Below, piece by piece: positions 1 to 4,982 of a stretch of DNA of 6,014 nt. Numbering within the stretch: position 1 is the first letter of the stretch; every line of letters begins with the position of its first letter. Source of the stretch: JBGPIT01 sp041485125 (lineage in GTDB: Bacteria; Desulfobacterota; Binatia; UTPRO1); assembly GCA_041485125.1 (NCBI GenBank), contig JBGPIT010000309.1:1-6014 (forward strand). Direction: 5' to 3'. The translations under genes were made by a program, and so were the position numbers. The notes below the pieces were generated by a model. That model saw only the letters and a program-made list of their open reading frames with translations. It was not told the origin of the DNA and did not search any database.

Positions 1-110
1 CTTGGTCATGGAAAACCCGCTCGTTACTCCGGCCGGTCAGGTGGGACCACAGAAAGCGCGCGGACACTAACGAGTCATCTGTACACTGTCAACGCGAGCG
101 CACGAAGGGC
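1..110. other. Left-edge stretch without a clear gene
   Basis: No confident gene is visible here. A plus-strand frame is open from the window edge to a TAA at 68-70 (22 codons, ending in KARGH) and could be the tail of a gene converging on the DUF1329 gene, but its third codon positions are less GC-rich than in the clear genes. On the minus strand an ATG at 9-7 runs off the left edge (Met-Thr-Lys), with the nearest GGAG about 17 bases upstream, which is too far for a normal ribosome binding site. Either could be real; neither can be decided from this window. Confidence 0.3.
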
Positions 111-213
111 GCCGCGCGAATTCACTTCACGCGAGCGACGCTCATCGGATAGTGGGCTGGCACATGTAGTTGGAGCTGCGCGAATTCACTTCGCGCAGCG
201 ACGTCCATCGGAG
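111..213. repeat. Two copies of a palindromic intergenic repeat
   Basis: A roughly 37-bp sequence occurs at about 114-149 and again at 178-212 in the same orientation. It shares GCGCGAATTCACTTC, then AGCGACG, then CATCGGA, with one single-base indel and a few substitutions. The second copy sits in a perfect 10-bp inverted repeat, 175-184 (GCTGCGCGAA) pairing with 190-199 (TTCGCGCAGC), with the 5-base spacer TTCAC. The first copy keeps the same spacer but its arms have mismatches. Position downstream of a gene, palindromy and repetition resemble REP-type dispersed intergenic repeats; a pair of operator sites is the alternative. The repeat is seen directly; membership of a genome-wide family is inferred. 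Confidence 0.65.
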
Positions 214-215
214 CA

Positions 216-242
216 TCGGGCGCGCGCGTAGCGCGCGCCCGA
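216..242 (-). terminator. Strong GC hairpin after the DUF1329 gene
   Basis: Positions 216-227 and 231-242 form a perfect 12-bp stem, almost entirely G-C, with a 3-base loop, starting 12 bases past the stop codon of the minus-strand gene. No T tract follows on either strand, so it is not a classical intrinsic terminator. It may act as a terminator in a high-GC host, or as a 3' barrier stabilising the mRNA. With the 175-199 palindrome it makes two consecutive stem-loops. Confidence 0.5.
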
Positions 243-254
243 GCGCACGGGGGC

Positions 255-1529
255 TTATGTACCAGACGCGATCAGGAACGAGATCGTGTAGTAGTCGGGC
301 GTGTTCTGGCTCTCCTCGCCCTTTTCGAAGAGCCAGTCGTACTTGTCGGGCGGGCGGATGTACGTCGGCGGCGTGATGCGCGACGAGTGCATCAGCTGGA
401 AGTCGATGACCGCGACCGCCGGCGTGAAGAGGCGCGGCTCGGGATAGCTCCGTCCCGCTCTCGGGCTCGTCGTGTACCAGAACACGTTGTGCCACACCTT
501 CCAGAGCTCGCCGGCACGATCGAACATCTCGGACGCGCCGACGTTGTACACCTCCTTGTCGATCCAGAGATGCCGCTTGCCGAAGGCGTACTGCGCGAGC
601 TTGGTGGGCAGGCCTTCGATGAGCCACACCTTGCGCTTCTCCCAGTTCACGCACGGCACCCAGCTCGCGGGGCCTTTCGAACCGCACCAGATGTCGGCGC
701 TCGCGTACTTGCCGGCGTGCATCGGCACCAGCACCTCGCGCTCGGCGAGCAGACGGAAGTCCCACCACTCGGGTTTGCTGTTGAAGCCCCAGATCGAGTC
801 CTGATCGATGTCGCTGCCGAAGAGCGTGTCGCTGCGCGCCGCCGTCGAGTAGCGACGCACGCGACGCAAGGTCGGCAGATAGAGCCACGAGTCGTCGGCG
901 CGCGCGGGCTCCATGTAACGGTAGAGCAGGAAGCCGGCGCCCTTCAGATCGAAGGGCGAGTCGAGCGGACCCCACTGCTCGGTGTAGCGCACCTCGGGAT
1001 TGTGCGGGATCACGGGCTTGGGATCGCGGTAGAGACGGCCGACCCAACGCAGGCGCCGCCACACGTCCGACGAGAGCTGCTTCTCGATCACGCCGTTCTC
1101 GTCCTGATTCTCGACCAGCCACGAGGTGTAGACGTCGTCCGAGTACGCCGGCTTGTACTCGTGGTTCCACATGATCTTCCACGCCGCCTGCGGGTCCTTT
1201 GGATCGACGGTCGGGAACGGCATGCCGGCGACGTAGTTGTCGATCTGACGACCGCCGTCGGTGAGCCGCACTTGCGACGCATACTTCTCGGTCGCCTCGT
1301 TGTAGGCCTTCGGCAGCGGGCAGGCCTCGTACGGCACGACGGAGATCTTCATGCCGTAGCCGAGCATCAAGTCGACGCTCGGCGGCAGCAGCTCCTTCGC
1401 GTCGGCGGCATTCGCCTTGGTGATGACGTCGCCGGGCTTGACGTCGGCGGCGCCGGGAACGGCCTGGAGCAGCACCGCGATGCCCGCCGACGCTGCGATC
1501 CACTTGGCAAGAGTGAGCGCGCTGGCCAT
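255..1529 (-). CDS. Exported DUF1329 family protein (outer membrane lipoprotein-sorting protein-like)
   Basis: This encodes 424 residues. The N-terminus (Met-Ala-Ser, a Lys, then a hydrophobic stretch to about residue 25, ending PGAAD) is a Sec signal peptide with likely cleavage near residue 28, so the mature protein is periplasmic or outer-membrane associated. The body matches DUF1329 as I know it: GDVITKANA at 33-41, PYEACPLPKAYNEATEKY at 66-83, NYVAGMPFP at 98-106, a KIMWNHEYK segment at 118-126, and the LYLPTLRRVRR segment near 216-226. Length is normal for the family. The family is related to LolA/LolB-type lipid carriers and often lies beside DUF1302 or RND/MMPL genes; none is in this window, and the actual substrate is unknown. 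The reading frame stays open up to 1670, but the start at 1529 is chosen because a perfect AAGGAGG lies five bases upstream and the signal peptide begins there. The gene is divergent from the MOSC gene. Confidence 0.9.
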   Translation of the reverse strand: MASALTLAKWIAASAGIAVLLQAVPGAADVKPGDVITKANAADAKELLPPSVDLMLGYGMKISVVPYEACPLPKAYNEATEKYASQVRLTDGGRQIDNYVAGMPFPTVDPKDPQAAWKIMWNHEYKPAYSDDVYTSWLVENQDENGVIEKQLSSDVWRRLRWVGRLYRDPKPVIPHNPEVRYTEQWGPLDSPFDLKGAGFLLYRYMEPARADDSWLYLPTLRRVRRYSTAARSDTLFGSDIDQDSIWGFNSKPEWWDFRLLAEREVLVPMHAGKYASADIWCGSKGPASWVPCVNWEKRKVWLIEGLPTKLAQYAFGKRHLWIDKEVYNVGASEMFDRAGELWKVWHNVFWYTTSPRAGRSYPEPRLFTPAVAVIDFQLMHSSRITPPTYIRPPDKYDWLFEKGEESQNTPDYYTISFLIASGT

Positions 1530-1738
1530 CGGTACCTCCTTCGGGACGGCGGTACCCACTGACGACGATCGCGAACTCGAGCCGGGAGCGGAGGGCGCCG
1601 TCCCGCCCCCGACGTACTCCCACGCTCGGTGCGCGACAAGGAAATTCTGCATCGGCGGGAGATTCTGCACCGTCGAGCCGCGGCGCGTCGGGCGCCGGGC
1701 GACGGCTCGGGTGCTGATTGTGATATGCGCCGCGCACG
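1530..1738. promoter_or_regulatory. Divergent intergenic region between the DUF1329 and MOSC genes
   Basis: Promoters for both flanking genes should lie here. I see no consensus sigma-70 promoter for either. A weak minus-strand candidate is TTGTCG (1639-1634), 17 bases, TACGTC (1616-1611). An 8-bp direct repeat ATTCTGCA occurs at 1644-1651 and 1662-1669 (18-bp period; 12 of 14 bases match when flanks are included), a spacing compatible with tandem regulator sites. No Shine-Dalgarno precedes the MOSC ATG, so that gene may be leaderless or weakly initiated. Confidence 0.4.
1535..1541 (-). promoter_or_regulatory. Strong ribosome binding site that fixes the DUF1329 start
   Basis: On the minus strand AAGGAGG is followed by TACCG and then the ATG at 1529-1527, an ideal Shine-Dalgarno with 5-base spacing. 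It rules out the upstream in-frame ATG at 1670. The site lies between two GGTACC palindromes (1531-1536 and 1551-1556) that could pair with each other and partly cover it. Confidence 0.8.
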
Positions 1739-2587
1739 ATGGCAGCGACGCTCGCCGCGATCTATCGCTTTCCCGTCAAAGGATTACGCGGCGAGCCGCT
1801 CGAGGCCGTCGACGTCGAAGCGGGCGGAGGCCTGCCGCACGACCGGCGCTTCGGCATCGCGCGCGGCGGCGACGGAACGGACGTCACGGCATTCTCGTGG
1901 CGGCCGAAGCAGCGCTTCGCGATGCTGATGCGCGACGCTGAGCTCGCGCGTCTCGGCTGTCGCGTCGACTTCGACGCGGGCACGATCGAGATCGGCAGCC
2001 CGGGCGCGCCGCCCTGCGTCGCCGCGTTCGCCTCACCGCGAGATCGCGCCGAGCTCGACGGGTACTTGAACCGATTCCTCGCGGGGTCGAGGGCCGGCCC
2101 GGTGCGCCTCGTCGAATCGGGGCGGCTCTCCTTCACCGACGTCCCAGAGAACTGCCTCTCGCTGATCAACCTCGCCAGCGTCGAGGAGCTCGCGACGCGG
2201 ATGGGCGCCTCGATCCATCCGCTGCGGTTCCGCGGCAATCTGCTCATCGCGGGCGCCCCCGCGTGGCAGGAGTTCGACTGGGTCGGCAACGAGATCCGCG
2301 TCGGCGACGTGCGCCTGCGCGTCCACACGCGCATCCCGCGCTGCGCCGCGACGTCGGTGGATCCTCAAAGCGCCGAGCGCAACCTGAACGTCGTGAAGGC
2401 GCTCAAGACGCACTACGGCCACGTCGACATGGGTGTCTATGCCGAGGTCCTCGACGGCGGCCGTCTCGCCGTCGACGACGTCGTCGCAACGCCGCGCACT
2501 CCGCACGCGCGATCGCGCCTCGGTCACGAGCTCCGTTTCCTGCGCTTCCTCGCGCGCAGCGTGCGGATCTTCCTGCGCCGAAGGTAG
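1739..2587 (+). CDS. MOSC domain protein (MOSC N-terminal beta-barrel plus MOSC domain)
   Basis: This encodes 282 residues. Residues 1 to about 110 look like the MOSC N-terminal beta-barrel domain (IYRFPVKGLRGEPL near 8-22, DRRFGI at 35-40). The MOSC domain follows with FRGNLLI at 164-170, the GNEIRVGDVRLRV strand near 183-195, IPRCAATSVDP at 199-209 and the MGVYAEV strand at 231-237. Cys202 is at the position of the conserved Cys that binds molybdenum cofactor in the family. This architecture is shared with YcbX and eukaryotic mARC, which reduce N-hydroxylated compounds using Moco; the C-terminal ferredoxin domain of YcbX is absent, so any electron donor is a separate protein. It ends in an unusual basic tail (about 254-282) with alternating Arg/Leu. 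There is no visible signal peptide, so it is probably cytosolic. The start at 1739 directly begins the domain, but no Shine-Dalgarno is seen. The substrate cannot be named. Confidence 0.88.
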   Translation: MAATLAAIYRFPVKGLRGEPLEAVDVEAGGGLPHDRRFGIARGGDGTDVTAFSWRPKQRFAMLMRDAELARLGCRVDFDAGTIEIGSPGAPPCVAAFASPRDRAELDGYLNRFLAGSRAGPVRLVESGRLSFTDVPENCLSLINLASVEELATRMGASIHPLRFRGNLLIAGAPAWQEFDWVGNEIRVGDVRLRVHTRIPRCAATSVDPQSAERNLNVVKALKTHYGHVDMGVYAEVLDGGRLAVDDVVATPRTPHARSRLGHELRFLRFLARSVRIFLRRR

Positions 2588-2597
2588 GGCACCCCGG

Positions 2598-2626
2598 TTG
2601 ACGCTTCCGGTAGCCGTCCGTATAAG
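2598..2626 (+). promoter_or_regulatory. Near-consensus sigma-70 promoter giving a probable leaderless mRNA
   Basis: TTGACG (2598-2603) and TATAAG (2621-2626) are separated by exactly 17 bases, matching five of six -35 positions and five of six -10 positions. Only eight bases lie between the -10 box and the ATG at 2635, so transcription should start within about three bases of the start codon, leaving no room for a Shine-Dalgarno. It lies in the 47-bp gap after the MOSC gene and gives the lipoprotein gene its own promoter. Confidence 0.7.
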
Positions 2627-2634
2627 CGCGGCCG

Positions 2635-2859
2635 ATGCGTCTGGTCACCGCACGCACAGTGCTCCTCTCCATCGCGCTCTGCACGGTCGCGGCGTGTGGT
2701 GCCGGCGGTGACAACGACCTCGAGCTCTGTCACGGCTGCAGCCGCACACCGACGCCGACGCCGCAGGCGACCATCACGTCGACCGCACCGACCGCGACGT
2801 CGCTGACACCGACACCGACACCGACACCGACGCCCAGCGTCACCGCTACTCCTCTGTAG
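2635..2859 (+). CDS. Small lipoprotein with a Thr-Pro repeat tail
   Basis: This encodes 74 residues and I do not recognise a named family. A basic N-terminus (MRLVTAR) and a hydrophobic stretch lead to a lipobox VAAC ending at Cys21, predicting lipidation and signal peptidase II cleavage. The residue after Cys is Gly, not Asp, which in proteobacteria favours sorting to the outer membrane. The mature part has a Cys-His-Gly-Cys at 32-35, then a low-complexity tail of alternating Thr and Pro (38-43 and 58-67). Such tails usually act as extended spacers; here nothing follows, so the mature protein is essentially anchor plus spacer. The lipobox, an upstream promoter at correct distance and high third-position GC support a real gene. 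It may be the remnant of a longer surface lipoprotein, but no downstream continuation in another frame was recognised. Confidence 0.7.
   Translation: MRLVTARTVLLSIALCTVAACGAGGDNDLELCHGCSRTPTPTPQATITSTAPTATSLTPTPTPTPTPSVTATPL
2806..2835 (+). repeat. In-frame hexanucleotide tandem repeat (ACACCG)
   Basis: Four perfect ACACCG units (2806-2829) and one variant unit encode the Thr-Pro run in the lipoprotein. Because the unit is six bases, copy-number change would alter tail length without shifting the frame. Confidence 0.8.
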
Positions 2860-2881
2860 GCGACTCCAGCGTCGTGAGCAC

Positions 2882-2899
2882 CGGCCGCTGACGCGGCCG
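2882..2899 (+). terminator. Possible hairpin terminator after the lipoprotein gene
   Basis: CGGCCGC (2882-2888) and GCGGCCG (2893-2899) form a perfect 7-bp stem with a 4-base loop, 22 bases past the lipoprotein stop codon. No T tract follows, so termination is uncertain. Confidence 0.35.
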
Positions 2900-2970
2900 A
2901 TCGGCGCACGAGCGCACGTCGCGCCTCGCACGCGTTTCGTAACCGGCTGCGCGATGGTACGGTTCGACGG

Positions 2971-2977
2971 AAGGAGA
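2971..2977 (+). promoter_or_regulatory. Ribosome binding site fixing the start of the secreted protein gene
   Basis: AAGGAGA with seven bases between AAGGAG and the ATG at 2984 selects this start over the in-frame ATG at 2954, which has no such site and would place a charged ten-residue extension before the signal peptide. Confidence 0.75.
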
Positions 2978-2983
2978 CTCGCC

Positions 2984-3622
2984 ATGGCACGAACGCTCCC
3001 CGGCATCGTGATCGCGACGCTGCTGTTGTCCGCGATCTCGAACCGTCCTGCATCAGCCCTGGGACCATGCGGCAGCGGCTGCGACCCGTGCGAGATGTGC
3101 GACTCGCTCCAAGGATGCATCGCCGCGCCCGCGACCGGTTGCCTCCTCTCGACCGATCCGCGCGCGACGCGCCTGCACCTGCGCGACGACACGCCGGACC
3201 TCGTCGAGTTCATTTGGAAGAAGGGCGCTGCGACGACCAAGGCCGATTTCGGCAATCCCGTCCTCCAGAACGGCACCGACTATCAGCTCTGTATCTACGA
3301 CCAGGCCGGCGGGATGACGAGCGTCCTTCTCAGCGCGGCCGCGCCGGCGGACGGTCTCTGCAACGCCACGCATCCGAAGCCGTGCTGGAAAGAGACCGGC
3401 CACGGCTTCACCTACCTCGACCGCGACCTGACGCCCGACGGCCTCTTCAAGATCACCCTCAAGGAAGGCCTCGACGGCAAGGCGAAGATCACCGTGAAGG
3501 GCAAAGGCGACAACCTCGGCATCACCGACGCGCGGCTGCACGCCATTCAAACACCGGTCACCGCGCAAGTGCGGAGCAGCGCCGGCGTCTGCTGGGAAGC
3601 GACGTACGACGTGATCGACTGA
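2984..3622 (+). CDS. Secreted Cys-rich protein of unknown function
   Basis: This encodes 212 residues. Residues 1-25 are a clear Sec signal peptide (Arg, hydrophobic ATLLLSAI, then RPASA before Leu26). The mature N-terminus packs six Cys into 25 residues (29, 33, 36, 39, 45, 53), followed by Cys103, 126, 134 and 203: ten in all, an even number suggesting disulfides in an oxidising compartment. The remainder is probably beta-rich: IWKKGAATTKADFGNP (77-92), YQLCIYD (100-106), a GFTYLDRDLTPDG segment (141-153), KITVKGKG (168-175) and VCWEATYD (202-209). I recall similar proteins, often several per genome, in uncultured deltaproteobacterial and Binatota-like genomes, without known function. There is no membrane anchor or catalytic motif, so a role cannot be assigned. 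It has its own ribosome binding site; a weak upstream GTAACC, 16 bases, GGTT could be an ECF-type promoter (2939-2964). Confidence 0.85.
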   Translation: MARTLPGIVIATLLLSAISNRPASALGPCGSGCDPCEMCDSLQGCIAAPATGCLLSTDPRATRLHLRDDTPDLVEFIWKKGAATTKADFGNPVLQNGTDYQLCIYDQAGGMTSVLLSAAAPADGLCNATHPKPCWKETGHGFTYLDRDLTPDGLFKITLKEGLDGKAKITVKGKGDNLGITDARLHAIQTPVTAQVRSSAGVCWEATYDVID

Positions 3623-3667
3623 GGAGGCTGACCTCCAACCGGAGACGGCGCCGGGCGCGCCGACCCG

Positions 3668-4258
3668 TCAACCGCCGCGCTGCGCGGTTTTGGTGACGAC
3701 GATCCGGCGCGCTTGCGACGCGATCGTCGCCGAGACGTTCTTGCTCTTCGCGAGCATGCGGATGTCGCGCTCCATGAGCGCGGGCACGAAGCGGAGCGCG
3801 AGGACGAGCGGCGTCTTGGGATTCGTCACCAGACCGAGACGCACCTGGTAGTTCTTCGTCCAGTCGCGGTTCTCGGCGATCTCGCGCAGGATCTCCTCCT
3901 CGGCGGTGCGGCTTCTGGAGAGCGCGATGATCTCGTCGTCGGTGATACGCGGGTTCTTCAGCACGAAGCGACGCACCATCCGGTTGCCGTCGCGGAGCAG
4001 CAGCATCCGCACCTCGCGGGAGCCGCAGAGCGCGAGCTTGATGCGGCCGTTGACCGGCAGCAAGCCGAGCCGATGCAGCAGGCTCTTCTCGACGACGGGC
4101 GCGTCCTCGATGAGCGCCGCGGGGACGGGGATCGCGTCGGTACCGGCGATGACGGTCTCGGCGATCTGCCTCGCCTCGGCGTCGGTGACGGACTCGTCAT
4201 CGGCGCCGCTCGCCGCCTCGCCACCGGACGGCTCGTCGCCGAAACCCATCGAGGTCAT
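3668..4258 (-). CDS. Conserved hypothetical protein with HEAT/LRV-like helical repeats
   Basis: This encodes 196 residues and has no name I can assign. Residues 1-30 are acidic and Gly/Ser/Glu-rich, probably disordered. From about 55 on it appears all-helical with repeating units: a VLKNPRITDDEIIALSRSR unit (99-117) echoes a LVTNPKTPLVLALRFV unit (143-158), each with an Asn-Pro (102-103 and 146-147) at a helix start, with EEEILREIAENRDW (120-133) between them and DIRMLAKSKNV after. This resembles HEAT or leucine-rich-variant repeats that bind other proteins. I recall close relatives as conserved hypothetical proteins of deltaproteobacteria. No signal peptide or membrane segment is visible, so it is probably cytosolic. 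Two starts are possible (Met1 at 4258, Met4 at 4249); neither has a Shine-Dalgarno. A possible promoter just upstream suggests leaderless initiation at 4258. It converges on the secreted-protein gene with 45 bases between stops. Confidence 0.78.
   Translation of the reverse strand: MTSMGFGDEPSGGEAASGADDESVTDAEARQIAETVIAGTDAIPVPAALIEDAPVVEKSLLHRLGLLPVNGRIKLALCGSREVRMLLLRDGNRMVRRFVLKNPRITDDEIIALSRSRTAEEEILREIAENRDWTKNYQVRLGLVTNPKTPLVLALRFVPALMERDIRMLAKSKNVSATIASQARRIVVTKTAQRGG
3670..3691 (+). terminator. Hairpin followed by T run between convergent genes
   Basis: CCGCG (3675-3679) pairs with CGCGG (3683-3687) around a 3-base loop, followed by TTTT at 3688-3691; a wider alternative pairs AACCGC (3670-3675) with GCGGTT (3684-3689). 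It lies about 50 bases past the secreted-protein stop and would terminate plus-strand transcription. It overlaps the last codons of the converging minus-strand gene, so it is also coding sequence and the stem is short. Confidence 0.4.
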
Positions 4259-4266
4259 CGTCCACG

Positions 4267-4296
4267 AGGATACGCGCGGGAGTCACCACACGACAA
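4267..4296 (-). promoter_or_regulatory. Possible promoter for a leaderless mRNA of the helical-repeat gene
   Basis: On the minus strand TTGTCG (4296-4291), 18 bases, TATCCT (4272-4267) lies with eight bases between the -10 and the ATG at 4258, the same spacing as in the lipoprotein gene. The -35 matches four of six consensus positions and the -10 also four of six, so this is weaker than the 2598-2626 promoter. Confidence 0.35.
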
Positions 4297-4311
4297 TCGC
4301 CAAACGGATGC

Positions 4312-4337
4312 GGGCCGCGGCGTTTTCTTGACGGCCC
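4312..4337 (-). terminator. Weak hairpin downstream of the anti-sigma gene
   Basis: GGGCCG (4312-4317) and CGGCCC (4332-4337) can pair around a 14-base loop, about 67-92 bases past the anti-sigma stop codon in the 145-bp gap before the helical-repeat gene. There is no T tract downstream on the minus strand, and the large loop makes this a weak candidate. Nothing else of note was seen in this gap apart from the promoter candidate at 4267-4296. Confidence 0.2.
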
Positions 4338-4403
4338 AAGCGGTGCCGGGCAGTCGGACCTTGCGCAACCGCCCCCGCTGCGATCGAGGGCACGCGGCTG
4401 AAT

Positions 4404-4982
4404 CTACCCGGCCGCGGCCTCGCGCGACTCCACGATCAAGAGCACGCATCCCGTCTCGCTGAAGAGACCACCGTGCGTGCTGCCGCGGTCGGCGAAATGA
4501 TAGTCGCCCGGCCGCAGTGATCGACCCATCACGTTGAAGTCGCCGGTCACCACGTAGCAGTGCTCGATGTAGTCGTGCTCGTGCGTGAGAACTCTGACGC
4601 AGGGATCGAGGCGGGCGAGATAGACGTAGGACGTCTCCGAGGGGCTGCCGGCGAGATCTTTGCAGAACACACCGGGCTGCGTCTCCGTCCATTGCCCTTC
4701 GCTCGCCAGGACGAAGTCGTATGGAGAGCGACGGACGCGACCGGCATCCGCACGCGCGGCCGCCAACAGACGCTCGCGCAGCGCCGCCCTCGGTGCCACC
4801 GGCTGTACCGACAGCGCGAGGTGTGCGGCGACGTTCGCAAAACCCTCGCGCTCGTTTGCGCACGTCGCGCAGCCCTCTTTCAGGTGCGCCTCGAGCTCGG
4901 CCGCTTCGTCCGGGTCGAGCGCGTCGAGCGCATGCAGCGCGGCGTTGGTGCGCTCCTCGTCCGTCGCTACGCGGGGCTTCAC
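4404..4982 (-). CDS. ChrR-type zinc anti-sigma factor with cupin domain
   Basis: This encodes 192 residues from a GTG start. Residues about 5-60 form the zinc-binding anti-sigma domain, with His33, Cys38 and Cys41 (HLKEGCATC) as the characteristic cluster. Residues about 85-187 are a cupin with His134, His136, Glu140 and His170. These fall at the relative spacing I recall for the metal ligands of the Rhodobacter ChrR cupin (His141, His143, Glu147, His177). In ChrR the N-terminal domain holds the ECF sigma factor inactive and the cupin domain is needed for release by singlet oxygen; the same division of labour is inferred here. Differences: the spacing is H-x4-C rather than H-x3-C, and no His lies near residue 8 where ChrR has a fourth zinc ligand (His17 is the only candidate). 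The GTG overlaps the sigma stop codon as GTGA, and AAGGGAGG lies four bases upstream, indicating translational coupling and roughly matched amounts. No membrane segment, so cytosolic. The activating signal is unproven. Confidence 0.9.
   Translation of the reverse strand: MKPRVATDEERTNAALHALDALDPDEAAELEAHLKEGCATCANEREGFANVAAHLALSVQPVAPRAALRERLLAAARADAGRVRRSPYDFVLASEGQWTETQPGVFCKDLAGSPSETSYVYLARLDPCVRVLTHEHDYIEHCYVVTGDFNVMGRSLRPGDYHFADRGSTHGGLFSETGCVLLIVESREAAAG

Noticed and set aside
111..242. Ends of an insertion sequence or integration site
   Set aside because: No transposase or integrase fragment, target duplication or tRNA is near; the elements are short palindromes behind a gene.
387..1562. 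A 391-codon open frame on the plus strand opposite the DUF1329 gene
   Set aside because: Composition is Arg/Val/Leu/His-rich with no recognisable domain; it mirrors the real minus-strand gene.
1530..1670. Upstream ATG at 1670 for the DUF1329 gene
   Set aside because: It would add 47 residues before the signal peptide and has no ribosome binding site, while the ATG at 1529 has a perfect one.
142..1737. A long (531-codon) open frame on the minus strand overlapping the DUF1329 gene
   Set aside because: It is Arg/Ala-rich with no family resemblance and lies antisense-free but out of frame with the well-supported DUF1329 coding frame; high GC keeps spurious frames open.
2743..2835. CRISPR-like short repeat run
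   Set aside because: The repeats are contiguous ACACCG hexamers encoding Thr-Pro, without spacers.
2524..3276. A 250-codon minus-strand open frame across the lipoprotein and secreted-protein genes
   Set aside because: It is dominated by Arg/Cys/Gly runs produced by reading the reverse of the Thr-Pro repeat and overlaps two genes with signal peptides and promoter or ribosome binding site support.
3713..4462. A 249-codon plus-strand open frame opposite the helical-repeat gene
   Set aside because: It has no domain, is rich in Arg/Glu/His, and is antisense to a gene with clear family-like helical repeats.
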